Source of the DNA: Methylobacterium hispanicum | GTDB lineage: Bacteria > Pseudomonadota > Alphaproteobacteria > Rhizobiales > Beijerinckiaceae | DNA length: 64,000 nucleotides | Direction: 5' to 3' | Assembly (NCBI RefSeq): GCF_022179285.1 | Contig: NZ_BPQO01000021.1 | Location: 58,525-122,524 of the forward strand | Part shown: positions 21,161 through 30,164 of the stretch, in pieces | How the letters are laid out: every line of letters begins with the position of its first letter | Numbering within the stretch: the first letter of the stretch is position 1 | Translations under genes and position numbers: made by a program | The notes under the pieces: generated by a model | What the model was told of the DNA's origin: nothing | What the model saw: the letters and a program-made list of their open reading frames with translations, nothing else | Database searches by the model: none

Positions 21161-22060
21161 ATGGTCGTGGGGTTCTTTTCTGACGATGGTTCCGCTCTTT
21201 ACGCCGCGCTGTTGGCCAGCTGCGGGCTCGCGTGCGTAGGACGGTTCATGACCGTCATCGACGGACACGAGATCGGGCGGCCGACCTGCGGTCCATCCAT
21301 GGAGGACGCGGCGGCATCCCGGGCGGACATGTCCGCGATGCTCGCGCGGGCCGCGGCCGGCGGCCAAGCCGACGTCGGCTTCGTCGCCCCGCTCGGCTTC
21401 CTGCATGAGGGCGGCGTCTGGACCCACCTCGACGTGGCCGTGGTCTCCGGAGGGGACCCCCTGCAAGCCAGGCGCGCTAGGCGGTCCGCCGGTCACGCTG
21501 CCGGCGGAGAGCTCGCGTCCGGCGCGAAGCGTCGGGACGCATCCGATCGCTGCGCGCGGCGCCCGTGGCTCCTGACGTTCGGGGCGGGGCGGCCTCATGG
21601 GCCTGCCGCATCGCCCAAGCATGGCCTGCAGGGACGCGGCACCGAAGCCGCCGCGAGGACGCTGCCGGTCCGGGTGCCTTTGCCCGGCCGATCCGTGAAG
21701 GCCGCCATGGACCGCGGGCTTCCGACGCTTGAGACCCTACGCATCGGGATCCTGCTGGCGGCGACCTTTGAGGTCGCCGCTGCGGTTCCCGACGCGGCCG
21801 CTGTCGAACTCGCGACGATGTCCGACCTGATGTCCCCGGCATCCCATCCGGCTGACCAAGCCCTGGCCGGACGCCTGTCCGATCTGGCGGATCGGCTGGA
21901 CGACATCGAACGGGCGCTGGGTACGCCGGCATCGCCGGCCGCCTCCAACAGGCGGGATCGGGGCATGCGGAGGATTGCCAGGTCCTGTCGCGACGCCGTC
22001 CCGGAACTGCCGGCGGCATCCTGGCCGACGGGCAGCGCATCCGCTGCCGGACCTCGATAG
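21161..22060 (+). CDS. Possible protein of unknown function (may be disrupted)
   Basis: The frame begins at the ATG at 21161 behind a perfect GGAGG ribosome-binding site and could encode 299 residues. Residues 1-105 look like real protein (GFFSDDGSALYAALLAS, then ADVGFVAPLGFLHEG). Residues 110-185 are Arg/Gly-rich and doubtful. A later part (about 190-250, with LRIGILLAATFEVAAAVP and LSDLADRLDDIERALG) again looks coding. It may be a protein with a disordered linker, or a gene broken by compensating frameshifts. No family is recognised. Confidence 0.4.
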   Translation: MVVGFFSDDGSALYAALLASCGLACVGRFMTVIDGHEIGRPTCGPSMEDAAASRADMSAMLARAAAGGQADVGFVAPLGFLHEGGVWTHLDVAVVSGGDPLQARRARRSAGHAAGGELASGAKRRDASDRCARRPWLLTFGAGRPHGPAASPKHGLQGRGTEAAARTLPVRVPLPGRSVKAAMDRGLPTLETLRIGILLAATFEVAAAVPDAAAVELATMSDLMSPASHPADQALAGRLSDLADRLDDIERALGTPASPAASNRRDRGMRRIARSCRDAVPELPAASWPTGSASAAGPR

Positions 22061-22580
22061 CCGGAATCGCTTCCCGCTACGCGACCGTGCGTCGACACCT
22101 GACCCGCCGATCCGGTCTCAAGAAACGCTCCGCCCCTGCCCGATCCGGTTCCGGTAGGGGCGCGAGCCGGCCACGCTGCGTCGGGCGCCCGCTGCGCCCC
22201 GCCCAAAGTGGCATCCGAATGGGACAACCAAGTGGGCGCGATGGGCGTCAAGGCCGACGCTCGGATGCCACGCGCGCAGGGTATCGGGTCAGCGCAACCT
22301 CATACCCGGCCTCGAAGTCGCGAAACCGCACCCCCGCGGGGCTCGCTCGCAGCGCCCGCTTAGACTCAGTCTCGGTGTTCAAAGGCGGTCCATCTCGACA
22401 AGTGCGACATCAAGTGCGCCTGCGTGGGCGGGTCGAGCAAGGTCCCGCTCGGCTTCGTCCCGCTCACCGAGAACGTGATGATGGTCGTTATGGCCTTCTG
22501 GATGCTGGCGATGCACCGTTGAGTGTCTTGCGCACCACCCTGGGAACCACCTGCCCCGCGCGAGAACCGGGGCGTAGACC
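22061..22580. other. Gap with a possible coding remnant
   Basis: Most of it shows nothing. From about 22363 to 22522 on the plus strand one frame reads like real protein (LDKCDIKCACVGGSSKVPLG, then TENVMMVVMAFWMLAMHR and a stop) but has an upstream TAG and no early start codon. I take it as a fragment of a lost gene. Confidence 0.25.
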
Positions 22581-22808
22581 TCAAGCCGGGTCGAGTTCGT
22601 TGACCAGCGTCGAGAGGTAGAGGGCGATCCGCCGGCTCGCCGCCGGGTCGGGGGCCGCGACCGAAAAGCCCACGTCGAGGATGTCGTCGCCGTAACGCCT
22701 CATCACCGACTCGGCCATCAGCGCGACCTCGCGCTCCGCCTGCGCCGTCAGGACCCGACGTCCGTCGCGGGTCGCCAACCGCACCTCGAAGCGCCGCGTG
22801 GACGTCAA
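22581..22808 (-). CDS. Small protein of unknown function
   Basis: A 75-residue frame starts at a TTG at 22808, with a GGGAG ribosome-binding site 7 bases upstream. The sequence is protein-like, with an RRFEVRLATRDGRRVLTAQA start and a helical second half, and has no membrane segment. I recognise no family. The rare TTG start lowers confidence. Confidence 0.4.
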   Translation of the reverse strand: MTSTRRFEVRLATRDGRRVLTAQAEREVALMAESVMRRYGDDILDVGFSVAAPDPAASRRIALYLSTLVNELDPA

Positions 22809-23071
22809 CGGTTTGCTCCCCTCGGGCGAGGCCGCCCGTCAGCGCGCCCGACGATGAGGTCAAGCAATGAACGGCCTCCGGAAACCTATCCGAAAACGCT
22901 CCCGTGACATGGCCGAGACCTCGCCAGGGGACAAGCGGGGCAGGAATCCCCGGTGCCTAAATTCGGGTTCATACCGGAACGAGGGGGAGGCCGTGTTCGT
23001 CCCAGCTAGGGCTTCCCGGCTGCCCGAAGGCGTGCGGGACCTCACCCAATGCAGCGTTCCCAAGGTTCCCG

Positions 23072-23929
23072 ATGACCCGTCCGATCCACGCCCTGGCGGC
23101 CATGCTCCTCCTGGCCTCGACCGTGCTCACACCAGCCCTGGCACGCGAGGCCGCCCCAGCCTCAACCCCCGCCAAGGCGGTCGCCCCCTCCGCCGCACAG
23201 ATCCTGGCGCGCATGCAGGTCGCCCAGGAAACCACCGCGACCCAGCCCGCGGGTTCACAGGGCCCTAGCAACAAGACCGAGGGCGTTCGCCAGTCCTCGC
23301 AGACCCAGGTGACAAGCCGCCAGCCCCTCGGGGCATTCCCGACGAACGAGGTCAGCCGCCAGCCGGTCATCGACCTCGGTGCCGGCGAGGAGGGCATGAA
23401 GAAGGACGTCGCCGCCCTTCAGCAGACCCTGACCGAGTTGCAGCAACTCCAGTTGCAGACCAAGCAGGCGCACTGGAACGCATCGGGCACCCTGTACTAC
23501 CCGCTGCACCTCCTGCTGCAGGAGCACTACGAGGGCCTGTCGAAGTACGCCGACACCATCGCCGAGCGCCTCCTCGCGGTCGGCGTCTCGGCCGACGGGC
23601 GCGCGAACACCATCGTGAAGACTTCCGGCGTGCCGGAGATTCCCGGCGGCTTCCTCGACGATGCGCAGATCCTCGTGTGGTTCACCAACGCCTACAAGCG
23701 CGTCGGCGAGGAGGTGCACGCGGCCATCAAGACGACCGAGGACGTCGACCCCACCACGTCGAACCTGCTGCAGGAGGTCGAGCACGGGATCGCCAAGTAC
23801 CAGTGGCAGATGCGGGCGCAGCTCCAGCGGACGCACACCGACCCGAACACCGGCTGGGACCTCAACGACAACAAGCCGGTCGACCTGCAGGGCCAGCAGG
23901 CTCCGGCCCAAACACCCGCCAAGCCCTGA
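23072..23929 (+). CDS. Dps/ferritin-like protein with signal peptide
   Basis: The 285-residue protein begins with a signal peptide (about 1-25, ending LTPALA-RE), then a low-complexity Ser/Gln/Thr region (about 30-100), then a Dps domain (about 105-260). The ferroxidase-site pattern of Dps is present (KQAHWNASGTLYYPLHLLLQ, then EHYEGLSKYADTIAERLLAVG). Normal Dps is cytoplasmic, about 160 residues, and protects DNA by mineralising iron; here the same domain should be exported to the periplasm. A strong terminator follows. Iron/redox genes (b561, VIT1/CCC1-like) lie just downstream. Confidence 0.82.
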   Translation: MTRPIHALAAMLLLASTVLTPALAREAAPASTPAKAVAPSAAQILARMQVAQETTATQPAGSQGPSNKTEGVRQSSQTQVTSRQPLGAFPTNEVSRQPVIDLGAGEEGMKKDVAALQQTLTELQQLQLQTKQAHWNASGTLYYPLHLLLQEHYEGLSKYADTIAERLLAVGVSADGRANTIVKTSGVPEIPGGFLDDAQILVWFTNAYKRVGEEVHAAIKTTEDVDPTTSNLLQEVEHGIAKYQWQMRAQLQRTHTDPNTGWDLNDNKPVDLQGQQAPAQTPAKP

Positions 23930-23937
23930 CGACAGCC

Positions 23938-23970
23938 AACCCCGCGCCGTCAGGCGCGGGGTTTCCCCTT
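23938..23970 (+). terminator. Rho-independent terminator after the exported Dps gene
   Basis: A perfect 11-bp stem (AACCCCGCGCC / GGCGCGGGGTT) with a GTCA loop is followed by a pyrimidine run TTCCCCTT. It lies 8 bases after the stop codon. Confidence 0.75.
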
Positions 23971-24006
23971 GACCCGCGATCAGTTTATATTAATTCCAAA
24001 CTAGAG

Positions 24007-24282
24007 ATGCGCCCCCGGGATCGAACGACGCCTCAGCCTCCCCTCACGCCCGGCCAGCGAGCCATGTTGCTCCGGCTCGACCGGGAGGGACCGCTTGTCT
24101 CGCCCAAGCCCTGGGAGATGCGCACGGTCCGGTCCCTGAGGGAACGCGGGTTGATCCGCCCGCGGCTGTCGAGCCGGGACCCGGAGGGTCTCTGGTTCAT
24201 CAGCGCCAAGGGCAGGCGAGCCATAGCCCCGGCGGGTCCAGCCGTCGGCGACCGTCATCCCCCGGCAGCATCACCGGCGTAG
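24007..24282 (+). CDS. Small winged-helix-like protein, unknown function
   Basis: The 91-residue frame starts at the ATG at 24007. The middle (LTPGQRAMLLRLDREGPL, then MRTVRSLRERGLIRPRL and a GLWFISAKGRRAI turn) has the rhythm of a small winged-helix domain that reads out as helix, helix, recognition helix and wing. It could be a DNA-binding regulator. It lies 14 bp before the cytochrome b561 gene on the same strand. Assignment is by pattern only. Confidence 0.5.
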   Translation: MRPRDRTTPQPPLTPGQRAMLLRLDREGPLVSPKPWEMRTVRSLRERGLIRPRLSSRDPEGLWFISAKGRRAIAPAGPAVGDRHPPAASPA

Positions 24283-24296
24283 GCAGGATCTCGACC

Positions 24297-24842
24297 ATGA
24301 ATGCACCCGACGATACGACACGGCCGACGGCGAGATACGACGGCGGCACCATCGCGCTGCATTGGTTGACCGCGGCGCTCGTGCTCGGCCTATGGCTGGT
24401 CGGGACGTTCCTCGAAGACCTTGTCCCAAAGAGTGCCCTGCGCTCCGGCATCTGGTCGGCCCATTTCGACCTGGGCTTCGTCCTCACCGGCCTCGTCGTA
24501 GCCTTCCTCATCTGGCGGCGGGCCCGGGGCCGCGACCTGCCGGTCGATGACCCTGGGCCCCTTCATCGCCTGGCGAAGGCGACCCACGCCGCGCTCTACG
24601 TCCTGCTGCTGGTCATCGTCGGCCTCGGCATCGCCAACGCCTTCGTGCGCGGTGTCTCCCTCGGCCCGGTCAGCCTGCCGCAGATCGGCGACCCGGAGTG
24701 GCGGCGGCCCCTGACTCACTGGCACGGGTTGGCCGCCAACGTGCTGATGGTCCTGGCCCTGTTCCACGCGGTCGCCGCCCTCGTGCACCACTACCTCTGG
24801 CACGACGCCGTCCTGCGCCGCATGCTGCCCCGGGGATCCTGA
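24297..24842 (+). CDS. Cytochrome b561 family protein
   Basis: The 181-residue protein has four membrane helices and the histidines expected for two b-type haems: IALHWLTAALVL in helix 1, LHRLAKATHAALYVLL in helix 3, and HWHGLAANVLMVLALFHAVAA in helix 4. Such proteins move electrons from the quinone pool to periplasmic acceptors, including in superoxide defence. It lies 5 bp upstream of the VIT1/CCC1-like gene, so the two form an operon. Confidence 0.87.
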   Translation: MNAPDDTTRPTARYDGGTIALHWLTAALVLGLWLVGTFLEDLVPKSALRSGIWSAHFDLGFVLTGLVVAFLIWRRARGRDLPVDDPGPLHRLAKATHAALYVLLLVIVGLGIANAFVRGVSLGPVSLPQIGDPEWRRPLTHWHGLAANVLMVLALFHAVAALVHHYLWHDAVLRRMLPRGS

Positions 24843-24847
24843 CGCCC

Positions 24848-25543
24848 ATGCGACCCGTCCACCAGGAGCGGCACCTGATCGACCGCATCGGCTGGCTGCG
24901 AGCCGCCGTCCTCGGCGCAAATGACGGCCTCGTCTCCACCGCGAGCCTGATCGTGGGTGTGGCAGCCTCGTCCGCCAACACGGGTGAAATCCTCGTCGCC
25001 GGCAGCGCGGGCCTCGTGGCAGGCGCGATGTCGATGGCGGCCGGCGAGTACGTCTCGGTGAGTTCCCAGGCCGACACCGAGCAGGCCGACCTCGCCCGCG
25101 AGCAGCGCGAGCTCGGCGACGACCCGGCCGCCGAGTGGGAGGAACTCGCGCGGATCTACGTCGACCGGGGCCTCGACCATGCGCTCGCCTTGCAGGTCGC
25201 GGAACAACTGATGGCCAAGGATGCGCTCGGCGCCCATGCCCGGGACGAGCTCGGCATCTCCGAGGTCACGACGGCTCGGCCGGTCCAGGCGGCGCTGACC
25301 TCGGCGGCGACCTTCTCGGCCGGCGCGGCCTTACCCCTGGCGACGGCGGCGCTCTCGCCCGGCAACATCGCGGTCTATACGGTGTCGGGGGCCTCGCTGG
25401 TATTCCTGGCGGTGCTTGGGGGACTCGGCGCCAAGGCGGGCGGCGCCCCCATCGCCCGGGCGACGGCGCGGGTGACCTTCTGGGGCGTACTGGCCATGGC
25501 CGTCACGGCAGGAATCGGGAGCCTGGTCGGCAAGGCCGTCTGA
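24848..25543 (+). CDS. VIT1/CCC1-family iron/manganese transporter
   Basis: The 231-residue protein starts at the ATG at 24848. The family signatures are GANDGLVSTASLIVGVAA in the first helix and AGAMSMAAGEYVSVSSQADTEQADL leading into the cytosolic metal-binding helices. Three further membrane helices close the protein. Members move Fe2+ or Mn2+ out of the cytoplasm. Together with exported Dps and b561 this forms a small iron/oxidative-stress group. Confidence 0.88.
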   Translation: MRPVHQERHLIDRIGWLRAAVLGANDGLVSTASLIVGVAASSANTGEILVAGSAGLVAGAMSMAAGEYVSVSSQADTEQADLAREQRELGDDPAAEWEELARIYVDRGLDHALALQVAEQLMAKDALGAHARDELGISEVTTARPVQAALTSAATFSAGAALPLATAALSPGNIAVYTVSGASLVFLAVLGGLGAKAGGAPIARATARVTFWGVLAMAVTAGIGSLVGKAV

Positions 25544-25795
25544 CTACCGCTGCGGATCGTGGCAGTGCATCTTCGGCGGCGCGGTCGCGCAATCGATGGA
25601 GCACGTCTGGTCGGGCCGGCAGAACCACTGCAGGGCGCCGGTCTTCAGACACGAGCCGGAACAGTGCCGGTGGGCCGCGTTCGTTGGTTCGACGAAGGAC
25701 GCCGGCGCGTCCGGTGACGCCGCAGGTTGCTGGGCGAACGCTGCAGGCACGACCGCGAGTTGAACCAGCAGGAACCAACGCAAACGTCTCGCCAT
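25544..25795 (-). CDS. Small exported cysteine-rich protein, unknown function
   Basis: The 83-residue protein starts at the ATG at 25795. A signal peptide (about 1-21, ending PAAFA-QQ) is followed by a short linker and a compact domain with six cysteines and several histidines (HRHCSGSCLKTGALQWFC, then CSIDCATAPPKMHCHD). The pattern suggests disulfide bonds or metal binding in the periplasm. No family is recognised. It converges with the VIT1/CCC1-like gene. Confidence 0.6.
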   Translation of the reverse strand: MARRLRWFLLVQLAVVPAAFAQQPAASPDAPASFVEPTNAAHRHCSGSCLKTGALQWFCRPDQTCSIDCATAPPKMHCHDPQR

Positions 25796-26091
25796 CGCAG
25801 TCTCCTCGAAAAGCGGCAGGCACACGCCGCATGTCTGCGACGACGATGCAGTGTGTAGTCGAGCTGCATTTAGCAACTGAAGATGTGAATGAAATTGACT
25901 AAAATCAATTTCATCGAATGCCGGCACCGACAATAGCGAGTGGCGGCAAGCACTTCAATGCTCATGTTGGAGAAGTGCTTGCCTGGCCTTGGGCAAGCCG
26001 GAACTGCTTTACCGCAGGTGGTGTTTCCGGCGGCGCTTCCGTCCGCGCTTTTCCCGGGGCGGGCCGCGCCATTCAAGGGAGGTTCCCGTCG

Positions 26092-26396
26092 ATGGACAAG
26101 CCAGTCGCTGCCTGATCGGGGCCGTCAACCTGCTCGCGGCCGCCGACCCAGCACAGGCCGCGATGCCTGCCCAGACCGTGCTAACCGCGGCCATGCGTGC
26201 CGAGAGCTACGCCGACCTGCCCAAGCCCATCCCCGACGCTGTGGCGCTCCTAAAGGAGCCGGACGAGGTCGCGGCGAAGGCCAAACCGCTACTTGCCGCC
26301 TCTTAGGGCGAGGCCACGGTACAGCAGGCGCAATACTACTATCATCGCCACCATCACCATCACTGCTGCGACATGCCGTACGGGTACAGAGCCTGA
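26092..26396 (+). pseudogene. Broken gene for small His-rich exported protein
   Basis: An ATG at 26092 behind AGGGAGG begins MDKPV. The frame shifts near 26110 into a signal-peptide-like and helical stretch (LIGAVNLLAAADPAQAAMPA, then KPIPDAVALLKEPDEVAAKAK), hits a TAG at 26304, and continues in the same frame with QQAQYYYHRHHHHHCCDMPY to a TGA at 26396. One frameshift and one in-frame stop break what looks like a short exported His-rich protein. The His/Tyr-rich tail suggests metal binding in the ancestor. Confidence 0.6.
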
Positions 26397-26432
26397 TGCG
26401 GCGGGGTGGATGGTTCCGCACCCCGCCCAGCC

Positions 26433-27144
26433 TTACCGCTGGCTCTTGGCGGCGCCTAGGATGCGCCGGTAGGTTCCGCCGAACACGGTGTGGGTCGCCG
26501 AGGTCCACTGCGAGTCCGCCGCCAGCGTCTCGCGGCTGGGGTAGATGCGTCGCGATTGGAGTTCGCGCTCGGCGCCTCCTCTTCGTTCATCGCCATGAGC
26601 TCGAAATCGGCCTCAACCGAGACGACGGACACCTGCATGAACGGCTCGTCCTTCCGGAAGATATGCCTGCGGCCTTCGTCCGGGGCCTTGAACACCATGA
26701 AGTACATCGTCGGCCCCCAGTGCCGGATGAGTGCCGGCATTGCGACCGGCACTGTTCCGGTCCAGTCGGTGTAGAAGCGTGGGTGGATCTCGGTCCTGAT
26801 CACCTAATTCTCCTCGACCCTTAGGTCGATGAGGATCCGATAGGCGTAGTAGGCCTCGCCGAAGCTCCAGAGCGGCGGCCTTTGCGGTCCCGGTCCGCCG
26901 GGCTCGGCGAAATTCCCTCAAAGACCAGTCTTGCGGCCCTGGTGCTCACGCCCAATTCGGCGTCGTAGGCGTAGAACAGCTCGATCCCGCCTTTGACCGC
27001 TTCCAAGAGCGGGATGCAGTGCCAGGCATAATCCTGCGAGCCTTCTGTGCGGGGCTCCGGATCGCCCGCCCAACCGGGAATTTTCAAGCGCGTCCGCCGG
27101 GGCGGCAGCCCCGGCTCGATCAGCCTGACCTTCACCTGTCGCAT
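26433..27144 (-). pseudogene. Broken gene of unknown family with several disruptions
   Basis: Reading from the ATG at 27144, a coherent protein of about 235 residues can be rebuilt only by correcting a one-base deletion near 26915 (after TRAARLVFEG, to resume as FGEAYYAYRILIDLRVEEN), reading through an in-frame TAG at about 26804 (resuming VIRTEIHPRFYTDWTGTVPV), and correcting another shift near 26555 (ending ATHTVFGGTYRRILGAAKSQ). The rebuilt protein has no membrane segment. I do not recognise the family by name. Confidence 0.65.
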
Positions 27145-27375
27145 TCTCGACCGTCCCTTCGATGTCGCCCTGGAAGATAGGAGGTCAGAGGAACGGTTCG
27201 GCGCGAAGCAACACCATGTGATCGCCCAGTCAGGTCGCTGCGGGGCGTAGCAGTACGTTGGCGACGCCCTGGGTGTGATCCGCGTCTTACTCGACGGTGA
27301 CGGATTTTGATCTAGGCCGATCCCGCTCCAAGTGCGAAAGAGCGGCCCCAAAATCTCTGCGCCTGCCGACGTGAT

Positions 27376-27848
27376 TACTGGGACTTGTCGGCGATGACCC
27401 TCGGGCCCGCCTCCTAGACTTCAGCAATTGTCTCCTTGGCTTTAGCATCAAAGGCCCCCTTGGGCTTGACGTTTCCGGCCCAGGATACCTTCGATCCGCT
27501 CCCGTCCTTCTACACTATGAGCATGGACTTATAGCTCTACACAGGCAGCGGGCGGGAGATTATCGTGCATGTGTAGTCTATCTTCTTGTCGCCGCGGAAC
27601 TGTTCTTCCTCCATGATGGTGTCACTGCCCTTCATCGACAATGTTCACTCCTGCCTGCCGCCTTTCTAAGACAGCACCCACTTCTCGATGACGAGGTGCC
27701 AGTTGCCGATGCCGCAAAACCCGCCAACCATCTTCCAGACCGCTTCGGGCGATGCAGGCACCATCACGCTCTTCGTCACTTCAATCGCAAGGGCAGGCGT
27801 GACGACGACCATGGCCAGCGCCACGGCGGGGACGGCGATTCCGAGCAT
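27376..27848 (-). pseudogene. Broken SRPBCC-fold exported protein gene
   Basis: From the ATG at 27848 the frame begins with a signal peptide (ending VTPALA-IEV) and an SRPBCC-like start (VPASPEAVWKMVGGFCGIGN). The same frame then runs to a TAA at 27376 while crossing four TAG codons and one TGA, still reading as SRPBCC sequence between them (MEEEQFRGDKKIDYTCTI; SKVSWAGNVKPKGAFDAKAK). SRPBCC proteins bind hydrophobic ligands; exported ones include MxaD-like helpers of periplasmic dehydrogenases. The gene is dead unless stops are suppressed. Confidence 0.7.
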
Positions 27849-28015
27849 TCATCGGTTCCTGTAAAACCTTGAGCGCGTCGTGTGCGCCGAGGAACCAGCT
27901 ACTGCGCGACCGAAGGCGGACTACGCCAAACGCGGATGTGTGAACGGTGCACTCGATGTACCCCTGAGGCAGTCTCGCGACCAACCAATGGCTAGCCTTC
28001 GGCGACCCGGCGCGA

Positions 28016-28486
28016 TCAAACGCGGAGATAGCTCCAACCTGCCTCCTGAAGTGCCACGAGACGGACTGCACCAGCCGAAACGATGCCGACGTGTGGCAGT
28101 AATTCCAGAGGGTGCCCCTCTGCCTTCTCCATGGCTTTGATGGTGTTGCCGCAGGCCGAGAGTACGATTCCCGGCACGCTCTCGGTGATGGAGTGGATCC
28201 TCGACGTCACGGGCGATGTGTCGGCCCGCAGCATGTGCAGACCCGGCCCATAGGCAACGATCTCGACCTCAAGCTCCTCGGCCTGATTGCTGTATTCGCG
28301 TGCGAGATTGACCGCGTTGTTGAGGGCGAGGTCGAACACGCCGTTCTCGCGAGAACTGACCTGCAGTGCGACCCGATGGGTCTTGGGGTCAGCCGATTGG
28401 GTCGCCGAGGCCCTGCTCGCCACGAGCCAAGCCATCAGCGCGGCCAGTCCGGACACGCCCCTACGCGACAGCATCATCGTGTCCAC
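28016..28486 (-). CDS. DsrE-family protein with Tat-like signal
   Basis: The 156-residue protein starts at the ATG at 28486 (or 28477) with a twin-arginine-type leader (SRRGVSGLAALMAWLV). The rest is a DsrE-like fold, with NNAVNLAREYSN, the VEIVAYGPGLHMLRA strand-turn and LSACGNTIKAM, whose Cys may carry sulfur. DsrE-type proteins bind or shuttle sulfane sulfur. It is the last gene in the soxC-soxD direction, and the periplasmic location matches the Sox enzymes. Confidence 0.72.
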   Translation of the reverse strand: MDTMMLSRRGVSGLAALMAWLVASRASATQSADPKTHRVALQVSSRENGVFDLALNNAVNLAREYSNQAEELEVEIVAYGPGLHMLRADTSPVTSRIHSITESVPGIVLSACGNTIKAMEKAEGHPLELLPHVGIVSAGAVRLVALQEAGWSYLRV

Positions 28487-28539
28487 TCCGTTCGCGAACG
28501 GTCCTGTTCCGACAGGAATATTCCTGCGAAATCGTGTCG

Positions 28540-29490
28540 TCAGGTTTGTACGAAGCGATAACTCGCACCAACGCGCTCGACACGTCCGACGCCTGAGCTC
28601 GGGAGGTGAAAGCCGACAAGCGTCATCCGCTCATTCGCCAAGCGGTCCAGCAGGGTGAGGCGGGTACGCGCCGCGAGGTCACGGTCGAGATCGCTTCCGA
28701 AGGCCCAGGCGGGGCGGCGGAACGACACAACCGCGTGGCTCAAGGCATCCCCGCCGATCAGTACCTGCTCCCGACCGGCTTCGACAAGGACGGAGGCGTG
28801 ACCGGGCGTATGCCCCGGCGTCGCGACGTAGGTGAGGCCGGGAGCGATGCTTTCGCCGGGCTTACGGCGCTCCACCTTCGCCTCAAGGCGTCGCAGGGTC
28901 CGTCGCGAGCCTACGGAGAGGCCCTTAAGCCAATCCGGTACGCGGGTCTCGACATCCTCGCGGGTCCAGAAATCCCATTCCGCGGCCGGCACGACGTAGC
29001 GGGCATTGGGAAACCGTTCGCTGTCGTCGAAATCATCGACCGCGCCCCAGAGATGATCGGGATGGGCGTGCGTGAACACCACCTGGGTGATCGCCTCACG
29101 TGAGATGTTCCGGCTCTCCAGCGTCTCGCCGAGCTTGCCGGCCGTGGGCTGGAACGAGTTGCCCGAGCCGGCATCGATCAGAATGACTTCCGAGCCGATC
29201 CGAACGAGGCTCGGGTTCGTCGGAATCGGGGTGGCCTCCGCGGGCTGACCCTCGGCCTTAAAGACGGCTTCAACTTCCGCGCGCGGCGTGTCGGGCAGCA
29301 TGAAGGCGAGGGAGGAGGACAGCGTGCCGTCGCTCGCCGTCTCCACGGAGGCGGCGCCGACCCTGAGCGCCGCTGTCTGGTTCGCCGAAGCGCGGCGGAC
29401 GGGCCACGCGCCCGCGAAGCCCGCTGCGAGGCCACCCAAGAACAACCGCCTGTCGCAGCGCGTTCCCGCGGAGTTGGGACGGCTCGTCAT
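28540..29490 (-). CDS. soxH: SoxH-like metallo-beta-lactamase-fold hydrolase, exported
   Basis: The 316-residue protein has a twin-arginine leader (RRLFLGGLAAGFAG) and the MBL zinc motif HAHPDHLWG, later zinc ligands in TPGHTPGH and in GGDALSH, and a terminal GFHLPSSG. Exported MBL proteins of this kind are encoded in many sox clusters (SoxH); the substrate is not established and is likely a sulfur ester or thiol adduct. The start overlaps the soxD stop codon by 4 bp, so translation is coupled. Confidence 0.75.
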   Translation of the reverse strand: MTSRPNSAGTRCDRRLFLGGLAAGFAGAWPVRRASANQTAALRVGAASVETASDGTLSSSLAFMLPDTPRAEVEAVFKAEGQPAEATPIPTNPSLVRIGSEVILIDAGSGNSFQPTAGKLGETLESRNISREAITQVVFTHAHPDHLWGAVDDFDDSERFPNARYVVPAAEWDFWTREDVETRVPDWLKGLSVGSRRTLRRLEAKVERRKPGESIAPGLTYVATPGHTPGHASVLVEAGREQVLIGGDALSHAVVSFRRPAWAFGSDLDRDLAARTRLTLLDRLANERMTLVGFHLPSSGVGRVERVGASYRFVQT

Positions 29491-30164
29491 TGGACCGGCG
29501 GGGCCTTCTTCGCGGGTTCGGCAGCCTTGTCTGGCGTCACGTCGAGGATGCGAGCGCGGCTCGTGATGGACGCTTCCTTCGGCAGGCAGTTCGTCATGCA
29601 GGGCTTGGCCGTCCAGAACTCCTTCTCCGCCGTCTCGCGGTCGTCCATGAAGAAGTTTTTCTCGTTAGGCAGGCGGATGCTGGCGAGGTTCTTCTCGTTC
29701 AGCTCGAAGTCCTGATCCTTCAGAATGTCGTTGAGATAGAGGAGATAGGCGGTGACCGAGTATGTCTCGTCCGGCGTGAGGGTCTGTGCCGCGCCGAACG
29801 GCATTGCCCGGTGAATGAAATCGAAGACGGTCGAGGCGTAGGGCCAGTAGGACCCGATGGTCTTAACCGGACTGTCGGACTTCAACGTGCCGGACCCACC
29901 GGCGAGCTCCGGCCACCGTCCCGCGCCCTCGCCGAACTCGCCATGGCAGCTGGCGCAGCGCTCCTGGAAGACCGTCTCGCCGAGCGCCGCGGTTCCCTTG
30001 CCGACAGGAAGCCCCTGGCCGTCCGGCCGCACGTCAATGTCCCAGCCCTTGATCTCCTCCGGCGTCGCGACGCGGCCGATGTTCAGACGCTCCGCCGCCA
30101 CCGGCGTGGCCGCGAGGAGGACGGTCGCAAGGGCGGCCGAAAGACGGTTACGCGACCTCGACAT
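29487..30164 (-). CDS. soxD: SoxD, c-type cytochrome subunit of sulfur dehydrogenase
   Basis: The 225-residue protein has a signal peptide (about 1-24, ending TPVAA-ER) and one haem-binding CxxCH (RCASCHGEFGEG, Cys70, Cys73, His74). The SoxD-specific C-terminal region has conserved cysteines (AKPCMTNCLP). It takes electrons from SoxC as sulfane sulfur is oxidised and passes them to a small cytochrome. Classic SoxD has two haems; only one is present here, as in shorter SoxD versions. The start overlaps the soxC stop region. Confidence 0.88.
   Translation of the reverse strand: MSRSRNRLSAALATVLLAATPVAAERLNIGRVATPEEIKGWDIDVRPDGQGLPVGKGTAALGETVFQERCASCHGEFGEGAGRWPELAGGSGTLKSDSPVKTIGSYWPYASTVFDFIHRAMPFGAAQTLTPDETYSVTAYLLYLNDILKDQDFELNEKNLASIRLPNEKNFFMDDRETAEKEFWTAKPCMTNCLPKEASITSRARILDVTPDKAAEPAKKAPPVQ

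Noticed and set aside
25940..26824. 294-codon plus-strand frame in the pseudogene region
   Set aside because: It is Arg/Pro-rich and overlaps two reconstructable decayed genes in other frames.
26304..27848. Possible amber recoding, since six of seven internal stops in three broken genes are TAG
   Set aside because: The same genes also have frameshifts and a TGA, and no suppressor tRNA or pyrrolysine genes are seen; decay explains it better.
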